This document shows positions 26,786 through 34,912 of a stretch of DNA of 50,951 nucleotides, in pieces. The stretch covers positions 1 to 50,951 of the forward strand of contig JAEUQE010000032.1 in NCBI GenBank assembly GCA_016789785.1. The letters run 5' to 3'. Below the pieces are notes generated by a model, which worked only from the letters and a program-made list of their open reading frames with translations, ran no database searches and was not told the DNA's origin. The DNA is from Bryobacterales bacterium. Its GTDB lineage: Bacteria; Acidobacteriota; Terriglobia; Bryobacterales; Bryobacteraceae. How positions within the stretch are numbered: the first letter of the stretch is position 1; each line of letters opens with the position of its first letter. The translations under genes and the position numbers were made by a program.

Positions 26786-27157
26786 ATGAGACTCGGAAAG
26801 GCGTTTTCAAGGGATGCGTCGCTGGCGATTCCAGATGGCTTGAAGCAGGCGGTGCCGCCAGCGGACCGAATCCCCCTTGAATCGCCGCATCAAGCGCTCG
26901 CCGAAGCGGGCCTGGCGGGACGCCGGTCCTGTAGCGCTGGAGATCGATGCGGCGCCGGAGAGTGGCGGCTCCCCTCAGGATCTACCTTGGCTGAGTTTGC
27001 TCTTCAGTCCGGATTCGTTGCCTCCGGGCTTTGGGAGGTCACCAGTCAGGCTTCCAGCGCCAGTCACGTTGCGCTGACCCACACGGTCCCGTCTGTGAGT
27101 ACTCCCGGCGTGGGCTCCCCCGCGCCGGCTTCCTCTGGATCGAAGGTCAAGCTCTAG
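26786..27157 (+). CDS. Hypothetical protein upstream of TadV
   Basis: This frame encodes 123 residues starting at an ATG with GGAGAG nine bases upstream. It stops two bases before the prepilin peptidase start, which favours a real gene in the tad operon. The C-terminal half is rich in Ser, Ala, Pro and Thr (SSASHVALTHTVPSVSTPGV). I recognise no family, no signal peptide and no prepilin cleavage site. A second frame over 26844-27078 also stays open and has plausible composition, so a frameshift or a decayed gene cannot be excluded. Confidence 0.45.
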   Translation: MRLGKAFSRDASLAIPDGLKQAVPPADRIPLESPHQALAEAGLAGRRSCSAGDRCGAGEWRLPSGSTLAEFALQSGFVASGLWEVTSQASSASHVALTHTVPSVSTPGVGSPAPASSGSKVKL

Positions 27158-27159
27158 CG

Positions 27160-27612
27160 ATGACTGCTCAACTGTGGATTGCTCTGATGGTTGGTTTGGC
27201 GGCATCGGCCGAAGACCTCTGGCGCCGCAACATCTCGAATTGGATTCCAGCCACCGCACTGGCGGGTGGCTTCGCCTGGCAGGTTTCGCAGAATGGGTGG
27301 ATGGGCCTTTGGTACGCCTTCGCGGGCTGTGCCGTCGGATTCGCGGTGTTTCTGGCCTTCTACCTTCTGGGCGGCATGGGAGGTGGGGACGTGAAGCTTA
27401 TGGCTGGATTCGGCGCACTCATCGGCGTTGATCGCCTGCTGGAAGCCGCTCTTTGGACAGCGATTCTAGGTGCCCTGTTGGCAGCCGCGGTCCTGAGCGT
27501 GAGCGCGGTCGTTCGTTTCGTGAGGAAAGAAAAGACGGTTGTGACACCGAAAGCGATTCCATATGCCCCCGCCATCGTCGCCGGTGTTTGGCTTTCGTTA
27601 GTACCTCGCTAA
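27160..27612 (+). CDS. tadV: TadV/CpaA-type prepilin peptidase
   Basis: This 150-residue polytopic protein is an aspartic prepilin peptidase of the small (A24, CpaA/TadV) kind that cuts Flp prepilin leader peptides. The two catalytic aspartates are seen in SAEDLWRRNISNW and in the GGGDVKLMAGFGALIG motif, the GxGD element of the family. About four to five hydrophobic segments follow (LWIALMVGLAA, ALAGGFAWQV, FAGCAVGFAVFLAFYLLGGM, and further on). Start ATG 27160; a longer reading from 27031 adds an unrelated hydrophilic leader. It opens the conserved part of the tad operon, 76 bp before cpaB. Confidence 0.9.
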   Translation: MTAQLWIALMVGLAASAEDLWRRNISNWIPATALAGGFAWQVSQNGWMGLWYAFAGCAVGFAVFLAFYLLGGMGGGDVKLMAGFGALIGVDRLLEAALWTAILGALLAAAVLSVSAVVRFVRKEKTVVTPKAIPYAPAIVAGVWLSLVPR

Positions 27613-27688
27613 AGAAAGTTCCACCAACTGTCGATCATCCATCAGGCAACTTTGCGAGAAGAAGGTAGCCCTTTAGGAGAGTGATTCT

Positions 27689-28576
27689 ATGGATCGCAGG
27701 TTCGTTACGGTTTTGACAGTGAGTCTCGTGTTCGCGTTGCTCGTATCGAGTCTCTTTTACCAGATGACGGCGCGGGCGGGAGCCCCCAAGAAAGTCGACC
27801 AAGGTGAACTCAAGGACTTGGTCGTGGCCGCAAAGCCACTCGCCGTCGGGATCACCGTGAAGCCCGCAGATGTGAAGGTCTCAAAAGTCGCCGGAGATCA
27901 GTTCCCCAAAGGCGGTTTCGCGAAGGTCGAAGAGGTGATCGACCGGCCTGTGATCAGCAACATCCTGCTCGATGAGCCCCTGCTCGAAGGGCGTCTGGCT
28001 ACCCGCGGAAGCGGGCTTGGGATCGCCCCAATCATTCCGGTCGGCATGCGCGCCGTCACCGTGCGTGTGAACGACGTCGTGGGTGTGGCCGGATTCGTCA
28101 TGCCCGGCATGAGAGTCGATGTCCTCGTCACGGGCCGTCCACCCGGACAGGAGGGGACGGTCACTACCACTGTGCTGCAGAACATTCTTGTTCTCACCGC
28201 CGGGACGACAATTCAGCCCGATGCCAGGGGCCAGGCCATCAACGCGCCGAACGTCACGCTGCTCGTGAATCCCGATCAAGCGGAAATCCTTACGCTGGCG
28301 AGCAGCGAGGGACGAATCCAGTTGGTCTTGCGTAATGGAAGCGATCAGACGATCGAGCGCACGCCAGGCAGGCAAATCGGTGAGCTCTTTGGAACCGCGC
28401 CACGCCAACAACAGCGGCAAGCAGAGGCTCCAAGGCCCCGTCCGCGTCCTGTCGTCGTGGCGCAAGCGGCTCCTGCGCCTCCGCCGCCACCTCCGGCGCC
28501 CCCGGTTGATCAAGTTGTTGTCATCCGTGGGAACCAGAAGTCGGTCGAAACTGTTTCCAACCTCCGTAATCCGTAG
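27689..28576 (+). CDS. cpaB: Flp pilus assembly protein CpaB/RcpC
   Basis: This 295-residue protein has one N-terminal membrane anchor (FVTVLTVSLVFALLVSSLFY) followed by an SAF domain (VVAAKPLAVGITVKPADVKV) and the RcpC/CpaB core (GMRAVTVRVNDVVGVAGFV, MPGMRVDVLVT). In Tad systems CpaB lies in the periplasm and is thought to connect the secretin with the inner-membrane machine. The C-terminus is Pro/Arg-rich (RPRPVVVAQAAPAPPPPPPA) and may contact peptidoglycan. GGAGAG precedes the ATG. The gene is followed 42 bp later by the secretin. Confidence 0.9.
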   Translation: MDRRFVTVLTVSLVFALLVSSLFYQMTARAGAPKKVDQGELKDLVVAAKPLAVGITVKPADVKVSKVAGDQFPKGGFAKVEEVIDRPVISNILLDEPLLEGRLATRGSGLGIAPIIPVGMRAVTVRVNDVVGVAGFVMPGMRVDVLVTGRPPGQEGTVTTTVLQNILVLTAGTTIQPDARGQAINAPNVTLLVNPDQAEILTLASSEGRIQLVLRNGSDQTIERTPGRQIGELFGTAPRQQQRQAEAPRPRPRPVVVAQAAPAPPPPPPAPPVDQVVVIRGNQKSVETVSNLRNP

Positions 28577-28618
28577 CACCAAGGGCACCTTTTGAGAGAG
28601 GAAGTGGGAGAAAACTCA

Positions 28619-29998
28619 ATGATGGCAACCACTCGCATCCAACACGGCAGAATCTGTCAACTCATTGCCGTTACCTTTAGCCTTATGGCTGCGACACTTC
28701 TTGCTCAGAATGCGGATGATATCCGCGTCTCGGTCGGCAAAAGCGTCGTGATCGACTATCCGGAAGACATCGCGAGGATCTCGACCTCAAGCCCGGACGT
28801 CGTGGACGCCGTTCCCGCGACCACCCGTGAGATCCTGTTGCACGGCAAGTCGCTCGGTTCCGCAACCGTAATCGTCTGGTCGAAATCGGGCCAGCGGAAT
28901 TTCTACAACGTCAATGTCGAACCGAACATTGAACCGCTTCGCAAACTCCTGAAGGATACCTTTCCGTCCGAGGAGATCCAGATCCAGGCCGCCAGGGAAT
29001 CTCTCTCCCTGACTGGGCGGGTAGCCAGCCAGGCAGTGGCTGACCGAGCCCTCGCTCTTGCCACTCCCTATGCCAAGAGCGTCGTCAATAACATTAGTTT
29101 GATTACTCCTCCGGTCGATAAGCAGATCGTCCTTCGGGTGAAGTTTGCCGAGTTGAACCGGAACGCAGCAAGTTCCTTGGGCGTGAATCTCCTCTCCACC
29201 GGGGCTCTCAACACGATCGGCCGGACAACCACTCAGCAGTTTCAGGCCCCGACCGGGAACACAATCCGGTCGTCGATACCGGGCAAGAGTGAAGGCTTTG
29301 CCTCGGAATTCAACATTACCGACGCCTTGAACGTGTTCATGTTCCGTCCGGACCTCAATCTCGGCGCCTTCATCAAGGCACTTCAGTCCAACGGATTGCT
29401 GCAAATCCTCGCAGAGCCGAATCTTGTCACAACCAATGGCAAAGATGCGAGCTTTCACGTTGGCGGCGAGTTCCCCGTTCCGGTCCTTCAGGGCGGCGCT
29501 AACGCTGGTGCGGTGACGATCCAGTTCCGCGAATTCGGGATCAGGCTCAACTTCAACCCACAGATCACCCCCAACCGGACTATCAAGATGCACGTCCGGC
29601 CGGAAGTGTCGACGATCGACGTTGCCAACGCGGTTACCTTCAATGGCTTCACGATCCCGGCGCTGGCTACGAGAAAGATCGAGACCGATATCGAACTGGG
29701 CGAGGGGCAGAGCTTCGTCATCGGCGGCCTGCTTGACGACCGGGTCAACGAGACTTTCAACAAGATCCCGGGTCTGGCCAACATTCCAATTCTTGGCACG
29801 CTCTTCAAGAGCCGTGAGGAACGCAAAACGAAAACCGAACTCGTGGTCATGGTTACCCCTGAAATCACAATGCCACTGAACGCGACCGATCCGAAACCTC
29901 TGCCCGTATTCCCCAGTGAGTTCTTGCCGAACGGCACGCCTAGCAATCCGACTCCGGCGCGCACACCTCATGCGAGCCCAAGAAAGGCAACCAAGTAA
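28619..29998 (+). CDS. cpaC: Tad secretin CpaC/RcpA
   Basis: This 459-residue outer-membrane secretin forms the ring through which the Tad pilus passes. After a signal peptide (LIAVTFSLMAATLLAQ) comes the N-terminal domain typical of CpaC (VSVGKSVVIDYPEDIARIST, then ILLHGKSLGSATVIVW), a BON-like region, and the secretin core with LLQILAEPNLVTTNGKDASF, GGEFPVPVLQGG, and TKTELVVMVTPEI at the end. ATG 28619 has GGGAG upstream with good spacing; a frame from 28592 is longer by 9 residues without support. It follows cpaB and precedes the TadZ gene by 36 bp. Confidence 0.93.
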   Translation: MMATTRIQHGRICQLIAVTFSLMAATLLAQNADDIRVSVGKSVVIDYPEDIARISTSSPDVVDAVPATTREILLHGKSLGSATVIVWSKSGQRNFYNVNVEPNIEPLRKLLKDTFPSEEIQIQAARESLSLTGRVASQAVADRALALATPYAKSVVNNISLITPPVDKQIVLRVKFAELNRNAASSLGVNLLSTGALNTIGRTTTQQFQAPTGNTIRSSIPGKSEGFASEFNITDALNVFMFRPDLNLGAFIKALQSNGLLQILAEPNLVTTNGKDASFHVGGEFPVPVLQGGANAGAVTIQFREFGIRLNFNPQITPNRTIKMHVRPEVSTIDVANAVTFNGFTIPALATRKIETDIELGEGQSFVIGGLLDDRVNETFNKIPGLANIPILGTLFKSREERKTKTELVVMVTPEITMPLNATDPKPLPVFPSEFLPNGTPSNPTPARTPHASPRKATK

Positions 29999-30034
29999 GT
30001 ACGGCGGGAACGAATTGGGACAAGGAATGATGCT

Positions 30035-31237
30035 ATGGCTTTCCGCATGAATCGCGACACCGAGCTAACGGCGCTTCTCATCTCGCCGAATCGCGAGCTT
30101 GCGGACGCATTCCTCTCCACGGTGCCTGCCGTCCGGGGCTTTCAAGTGCTGGGCGACCTCAGGACGTATCCTGTTCAGCAGACACTCGATATCCGGCTGC
30201 GGCAGCTTCGCCCGGAAGTGGCCTTGATTGACCTGACATCCAATCTTGACCAGGCGGGAGAGATCATCCGGTACCTGGCGTCGCTCAAGCCCCCGGTGTT
30301 CACGATTGGACTTCATTCGCACAACGATTCGGAAGCCATTCTGCACTCAGTCCGTCAAGGCGCGAGTGAGTTTCTGTACGCTCCGTTTGACGTTACCGTC
30401 CAGCAGGAGGCCGTCACGCGGCTGCGGCGGCTCCGGCAGCCCGAAGTGAGCGAAGAACACGAACAGGGCCGCGTGATTGTTTTCTCAAGCACCAAGCCGG
30501 GCTCTGGCGCCTCTACTCTTGCAACGCAGACGGCGTTCGCTTTGCGCCGGGCGACTGGGAAGCGGGTCTTGCTTATCGACTTTGATTTGACCGGAGGCAC
30601 GGTTGGCTTCTTCCTGAAGGTGACCCAGAGACCCTCGATTGTCGACCTTCTGGAGGCCGAGAACCTCGATCCATCCCGGTGGCCGGAATTCACAGTCAGT
30701 TGCGGTGGTGTCGATGTGCTGATCGGGCCTGAAACGCCGTTTGTGAATCAGTTCGATCCCTCCCGCTACCAGGAAGTTCTGCAATATGCCCGGCTTCTTT
30801 ACGATTGGGTCGTGATCGACCTTCCTTCTGTGTTTAACCGCATCAGTTTGCTTGCCTTGTCGGAGGCGGAGAAGAGCTATCTCGTATCCACAAGCGAGTT
30901 GCCAAGCCTTCATCTCACGAAGAAAGCGTTGTCGCTCCTCAGCCAGCTTGGATTCGGCAAGGACCGGGTCCAGGTGGTTCTCAACCGGGTGAGCCGGAAG
31001 GACGGAATCGCGGGACAGGATCTGAGCAAGCTTCTCGACTGCTCGGTTCAGGCAAGCTTTCCTAATGATTACTTCTCCCTCCATCGGGTGATCACCCTCG
31101 GGCGGCCACTCGCAAACGATTGTGACCTCGGCAGGACGATCGAGGCGCTTGCGACGAAAATCGCTGGGTCGGCGTCCGCGGACAAGAAAAGGCTCGGGCA
31201 GGCTCTCCATGCAAAGGCCTTGATGTCGGAGACATAG
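30035..31237 (+). CDS. tadZ: TadZ/CpaE pilus localisation ATPase
   Basis: This 400-residue protein has an N-terminal receiver-like domain (TALLISPNRELADAFL, VALIDLTSN) and a ParA/MinD-type ATPase with the P-loop FSSTKPGSGASTLATQTA. The first (deviant) lysine is kept, but the usual second lysine before T is Ala, exactly as in the paralogue at 8570-9790. VLLIDFDLTGGTVGFFL is the following motif. TadZ places the pilus assembly machine and is the usual neighbour of TadA, as here, 42 bp upstream of cpaF. Whether ATP hydrolysis is retained cannot be told. Confidence 0.88.
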   Translation: MAFRMNRDTELTALLISPNRELADAFLSTVPAVRGFQVLGDLRTYPVQQTLDIRLRQLRPEVALIDLTSNLDQAGEIIRYLASLKPPVFTIGLHSHNDSEAILHSVRQGASEFLYAPFDVTVQQEAVTRLRRLRQPEVSEEHEQGRVIVFSSTKPGSGASTLATQTAFALRRATGKRVLLIDFDLTGGTVGFFLKVTQRPSIVDLLEAENLDPSRWPEFTVSCGGVDVLIGPETPFVNQFDPSRYQEVLQYARLLYDWVVIDLPSVFNRISLLALSEAEKSYLVSTSELPSLHLTKKALSLLSQLGFGKDRVQVVLNRVSRKDGIAGQDLSKLLDCSVQASFPNDYFSLHRVITLGRPLANDCDLGRTIEALATKIAGSASADKKRLGQALHAKALMSET

Positions 31238-31279
31238 ACAGGTATTTACAAGCCAACGAGTTAGCAAGGTCCGAATACG

Positions 31280-32638
31280 ATGCTTCCAACCACCGAAAAC
31301 CGAACACCCCAACTTACCTGGGAACAGCGTCTTCTCAAGAATGCTGGCCGGCCGAAGACGACATTGAAGCCGGAGTATCAGGAGCTGAAGTTCACACTTC
31401 ACCGAAAGCTCCTCGACAAGATCAATCTGGAGGCGCTGGCGACGATTGACAACCAGCGGGTTCGTGGGGAAGTACGTCAGGCGCTGTTTTCGTTGATCGA
31501 CAACGAACCCACTCTGCTCAGCTCGCTTGAGAAGCAGCAGATCTGTGAAGAGGTTCTCGACGAGGTTTTTGGACTTGGCCCGCTCGAGCCGCTGTTGCAG
31601 GATCCGACCATAAGCGACATTTTGGTGAACACCCACAAGCAGGTATACGTGGAGCGGCGCGGAGTCCTGGAACTGACCAGTGTCACGTTTCGAGACGATC
31701 CACATCTTCTCCGCATCATCGACAAGATTGTTTCTCAGGTAGGACGCCGGATCGACGAGTCTACGCCCATGGTCGACGCTCGCCTGGCGGACGGGTCACG
31801 TGTCAACGCGATCATTCCTCCCCTGGCTGTTGACGGGCCCCTGATGTCCATCCGCCGTTTCTCCCAGGACAAGCTGATGCCTGTCGACTTAGTGGAACGG
31901 CGAGCGATGACCCCTGGAATGATGGAGTTGCTTGAGGCTGCGGTGAAGGCCCGCCTGAACATCATCATCGCCGGCGGAACGGGTTCCGGTAAGACAACCC
32001 TGCTCAACGCGCTAAGTTTCTTCATCAACCCTAAAGAGCGTATCGTCACGATCGAAGACGCCGCCGAACTGCAGCTCAAGCAGCCCCACGTGGCGAGGCT
32101 CGAGACCCGTCCCCCGAACCTCGAAGGCAACGGCGCGGTTCGCCAGCGTGAACTGCTGGTGAACAGCCTCCGCATGCGCCCGGACCGGATCGTCGTTGGT
32201 GAGGTCCGCGGTGGAGAAGCTCTCGACATGCTTCAAGCCATGAATACTGGTCACGACGGCTCACTCACCACGATTCACGCGAACTCCCCGCGCGACGCAA
32301 TCTCCCGTATGGAGGTAATGGTGTCGATGGCGAACGCGAACATGCAACTGGTCTCGATCCGCCAGCAGATCGCGAGCGCGGTGCATGTGCTTGTCCAGGC
32401 CGCACGTTTCTCCGACGGTTCGCGCCGCGTGACCAATGTAACTGAAGTAACTGGGATGGAGGGTGAGATTGTCACACTCCAGGACATTTTCGTGTTTGAG
32501 AAACGCGGGCTCTCGCCGGAAGGCAAGATCATGGGAAGGTTTGCCGCCACCGGCATCCGCCCGAAGTTCTACGAGAAGCTGCTGTCGGCCGGAATCCGCC
32601 TGCGCCCGGATCTTTTCGACGAGGTTGCGGAGGTCTAA
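31280..32638 (+). CDS. cpaF: Tad pilus assembly ATPase CpaF/TadA
   Basis: This 452-residue protein is a type II/IV secretion ATPase that powers Tad pilus extension (and, in some species, retraction). Walker A is [15 protein letters not shown] (about residues 232-246), the Asp box is [12 protein letters not shown], Walker B is [18 protein letters not shown], and the His box is [15 protein letters not shown]. The N-terminal part ([19 protein letters not shown]) is the normal CpaF lead-in. Complete, normal length. TadB starts 2 bp after its stop. Confidence 0.95.
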   Translation: MLPTTENRTPQLTWEQRLLKNAGRPKTTLKPEYQELKFTLHRKLLDKINLEALATIDNQRVRGEVRQALFSLIDNEPTLLSSLEKQQICEEVLDEVFGLGPLEPLLQDPTISDILVNTHKQVYVERRGVLELTSVTFRDDPHLLRIIDKIVSQVGRRIDESTPMVDARLADGSRVNAIIPPLAVDGPLMSIRRFSQDKLMPVDLVERRAMTPGMMELLEAAVKARLNIIIAGGTGSGKTTLLNALSFFINPKERIVTIEDAAELQLKQPHVARLETRPPNLEGNGAVRQRELLVNSLRMRPDRIVVGEVRGGEALDMLQAMNTGHDGSLTTIHANSPRDAISRMEVMVSMANANMQLVSIRQQIASAVHVLVQAARFSDGSRRVTNVTEVTGMEGEIVTLQDIFVFEKRGLSPEGKIMGRFAATGIRPKFYEKLLSAGIRLRPDLFDEVAEV

Positions 32639-32640
32639 CA

Positions 32641-33618
32641 ATGACGTTTGCAGTGACTGTATTCGTTGCATGGTTCTGTTTCGTGGCCGTGTGGTACCTC
32701 GTGCGTGGAGCGTTCAACAAGGCTGATGTTGACCGCATCAAGCAGCGCTTGCAGGGTACCCAGAAGAAGGCGGCGGAAAAGAAGGCCGAGGCCGCAAGTG
32801 CGCCCAAACCCTTGATTCAGGGCGAGGATAAGAGCATCGGCCAAGTGACCATGCACCTGCTTCGCCGGTTCCGGCTCCATGACAAGCTGCAGGAACTGCT
32901 CGATCAGTCCGGTCTGCGTTGGAACGTCGCGAGACTGATGCATGCCTGCATCGCTTGCTTCATCGCGGGCTACCTGATCATCTGGCTCGCCACAGATTTT
33001 CGCTCGGTCGCTATGGCAGTGGCGATCGGATGTTCTTTCTTGCCGATTGGGTATGTCTTGAGGAAGCGGACCCAGAGGCTTCGGAAATTCGAAGAGCTGT
33101 TCCCCGAGAGTCTCGAATTCGTCGCCCGGTCCATGCGTGCTGGCCACGCCTTCTCTGTGTCGCTGGAGATGATCCACCGCGAATTTCAGGAGCCCTTGGC
33201 CGGAGAGTTTCGCCGTACGTTTGAGGAGCACAACCTGGGCCTCCCTCTGGATGCCGCACTGCAGAAACTTGCCAAGCGTATTCCGCTGCTGGACGTTCAT
33301 TTCTTCGTATCCGCGGTATTGCTTCAGAAGCGGACTGGAGGAAACCTCTCCGAAATCCTGGACAAGCTTGCTTACGTAATCAGGGAGCGGTTCAAGTTGC
33401 GCGGCAGGATCCGGGCCGTCAGCGCTCACGGAAGAATGACGGGAATATCCCTTTCACTGATCCCAGCGGTCGTAGCCGTGTTGCTGTTCTACGTGAATCC
33501 GTACTATGCGAACTTCTTCTTCAAAGAGGAAGTTGGACACTACCTGGCGGCGGCCGCGATCACGCTTCAGATCGTCGGCTACTTAATCATCAAGAAGATC
33601 GTGTCAATCGAGGTCTGA
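32641..33618 (+). CDS. tadB: Tad inner-membrane platform protein TadB
   Basis: This 325-residue protein has the GSPII_F (T2SSF-like) domain of TadB: an N-terminal anchor (VTVFVAWFCFVAVWYLVRGA), a second pair of helices near residues 100-145, the cytoplasmic helix bundle (SLEFVARSMRAGHAFSVSLE, LLDVHFFVSAVLLQKRTGGN) and two C-terminal helices. With TadC it forms the membrane platform on which TadA acts. The start is two bases after cpaF, and TadC follows 4 bp on, so the three are translationally close. Confidence 0.92.
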   Translation: MTFAVTVFVAWFCFVAVWYLVRGAFNKADVDRIKQRLQGTQKKAAEKKAEAASAPKPLIQGEDKSIGQVTMHLLRRFRLHDKLQELLDQSGLRWNVARLMHACIACFIAGYLIIWLATDFRSVAMAVAIGCSFLPIGYVLRKRTQRLRKFEELFPESLEFVARSMRAGHAFSVSLEMIHREFQEPLAGEFRRTFEEHNLGLPLDAALQKLAKRIPLLDVHFFVSAVLLQKRTGGNLSEILDKLAYVIRERFKLRGRIRAVSAHGRMTGISLSLIPAVVAVLLFYVNPYYANFFFKEEVGHYLAAAAITLQIVGYLIIKKIVSIEV

Positions 33619-33622
33619 TTCC

Positions 33623-34543
33623 ATGGTGATATTAGGCGTATTTGTCCTCTCACTAACAGTGATGGTTGGCATCGGACTCGCTGGACTCCGTCTTTGGGTC
33701 CGGCCGAAAGAGGCCATGGAGCGGGTGGCCGGTGTTGGCGTTGTGGCACAGGATGCTCCACCAACCCATCCGAGCCTGGCATTTCGCGAGATGCTTCTCA
33801 AACTTGGGCAGTACGTACCGCAGTCGCCCAAGGACGTCACCGTGATGCAGCGCAGGCTGATCCGGGCCGGGTATCGCCAGCAAAACGCGCTCATGGTCTT
33901 CTATGGTGCGAAGCTCTTCTGCGCGGTCTTTCTCCCGTTGGTGGCGTCTTTCTTCATCTTGAGCGCCGACACGGATCCCAGCAACAAGGTTCTCGGGCTC
34001 ACGGCCTCTGTTGCGTTGGGCTTCTTCGGTCCGAACGAGTTTGTGAATCTGAAGGCGCGCCGGCGGCAGAAGCAGGTGCGGCGCGGGCTTCCGAACGCCC
34101 TCGATCTGATGGTCGTCTGTGTGGAGTCGGGGCTTGGCCTGGATCAGGCAATTCTCCAGGTAGCCAAGGAGCTTGAACACGCGCACCCGGAAATCAGCGA
34201 GGAGTACGCGCTGGTGAATTACGAACTCAAGGCGGGAAAGCGGCGTGCCGAAGCGCTTCGAAACATGGCCGATCGCACCGCGGTCGACGACCTCAAGAAA
34301 CTGGTGGCGGTTCTCATCCAGGCGGACCGGTTTGGAACCGGCATTGCCCAGTCACTCCGGGCACACGCCGACTACATGCGGGTCCAGGCCAGGCAGATTG
34401 CGGAAGAAAAAGCGGCGAAGCTTGGCGTCAAGCTCATCTTCCCGATTTTTTTCTGTATCTTGCCGACACTTTTCGTGGTTACGGTAGGACCCGTTGTGGT
34501 CAAGATCATCAGGGAACTGCTCCCGATGATGAATAACATGTAG
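33623..34543 (+). CDS. tadC: Tad inner-membrane platform protein TadC
   Basis: This 306-residue paralogue of TadB has the same architecture: N-terminal helix (VILGVFVLSLTVMVGIGLAG), mid helices (AKLFCAVFLPLVASFFIL), helix bundle (LPNALDLMVVCVESGLGLDQ, LKKLVAVLIQADRFGTGIAQ) and a final hydrophobic pair (FPIFFCILPTLFVVTVGPVVVK). It ends the recognisable tad operon. The small membrane peptide at 34641 follows after 97 bp. Confidence 0.92.
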   Translation: MVILGVFVLSLTVMVGIGLAGLRLWVRPKEAMERVAGVGVVAQDAPPTHPSLAFREMLLKLGQYVPQSPKDVTVMQRRLIRAGYRQQNALMVFYGAKLFCAVFLPLVASFFILSADTDPSNKVLGLTASVALGFFGPNEFVNLKARRRQKQVRRGLPNALDLMVVCVESGLGLDQAILQVAKELEHAHPEISEEYALVNYELKAGKRRAEALRNMADRTAVDDLKKLVAVLIQADRFGTGIAQSLRAHADYMRVQARQIAEEKAAKLGVKLIFPIFFCILPTLFVVTVGPVVVKIIRELLPMMNNM

Positions 34544-34640
34544 GTAAGGTCTTTAGGTCTCTGAGTTAGTAAGAGGCGTAGGTCCATCCTTTGGGCCCGC
34601 TGGCTTCGGGATGGCAAACATGTGGGAAAGGAGAATGGCG

Positions 34641-34733
34641 ATGGACAACACAGTGATTCGCATCGCGTGCGCAGTCTTGGCAGCACTCTTTTTGGGGCTG
34701 ATCGTGATGCGCCGCAAGAAAAACGTGGAATAG
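34641..34733 (+). CDS. 30-residue single-span membrane peptide
   Basis: This tiny gene has a strong ribosome-binding site (AAAGGAGA, 34627-34634) with seven bases from GGAG to ATG 34641; an upstream in-frame ATG at 34635 is too close. The peptide starts MDNTVIRIACAVLAAL, continues through a hydrophobic span (LFLGLIVM) and ends in a basic cluster RRKKNVE. That is the make-up of a membrane peptide with its N-terminus outside and a positive C-terminus inside. It is not a Flp pilin: there is no leader cleavage site or the Glu-Tyr pair. Its place after tadC suggests a link with the pilus machine. Function unknown. Confidence 0.65.
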   Translation: MDNTVIRIACAVLAALFLGLIVMRRKKNVE

Positions 34734-34786
34734 CCGGCCGAGTGATGTGGAAGGAAACGGAGGAGCCCCGTGTCCAGGACGGTGGT

Positions 34787-34829
34787 TCCTCCCGATCAGC
34801 AAGGACGGCGGTGCCTGCTGATCCGAGGA
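34787..34829 (+). terminator. Long stem-loop before the beta-propeller gene
   Basis: TCCTC (34787-34791) and GATCAGCA (34794-34801) pair with TGCTGATC (34816-34823) and GAGGA (34825-34829) across a 14-base loop and a small bulge: 13 base pairs in all. No run of T follows on the plus strand, so a classic intrinsic terminator is uncertain; it may be an mRNA stabiliser or an attenuator in the leader of the 34913 gene. It lies between the small peptide and the next gene, where a transcript boundary would be expected. Confidence 0.5.
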
Positions 34830-34912
34830 TGCAGCAGTCAACGGTCCCCCCGGGCCACCGAAAGCCAGTCGGGGCCAGCAATGATGGAGATCGACTCTTG
34901 GAGCAGATTGTT

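Noticed and set aside
28787..29971. 394-codon open frame antisense to the secretin
   Set aside because: A shadow of the high-GC secretin gene, with no motif or start signal.
34583..34614. CCATCC/GGATGG inverted repeat after tadC
   Set aside because: Only six pairs with a 20-base loop; too weak to call a terminator.
34622..34912. 97-residue N-terminal extension of the propeller protein
   Set aside because: It reads through the small peptide gene in another frame and the stem-loop; a signal peptide and ribosome-binding site support ATG 34913.
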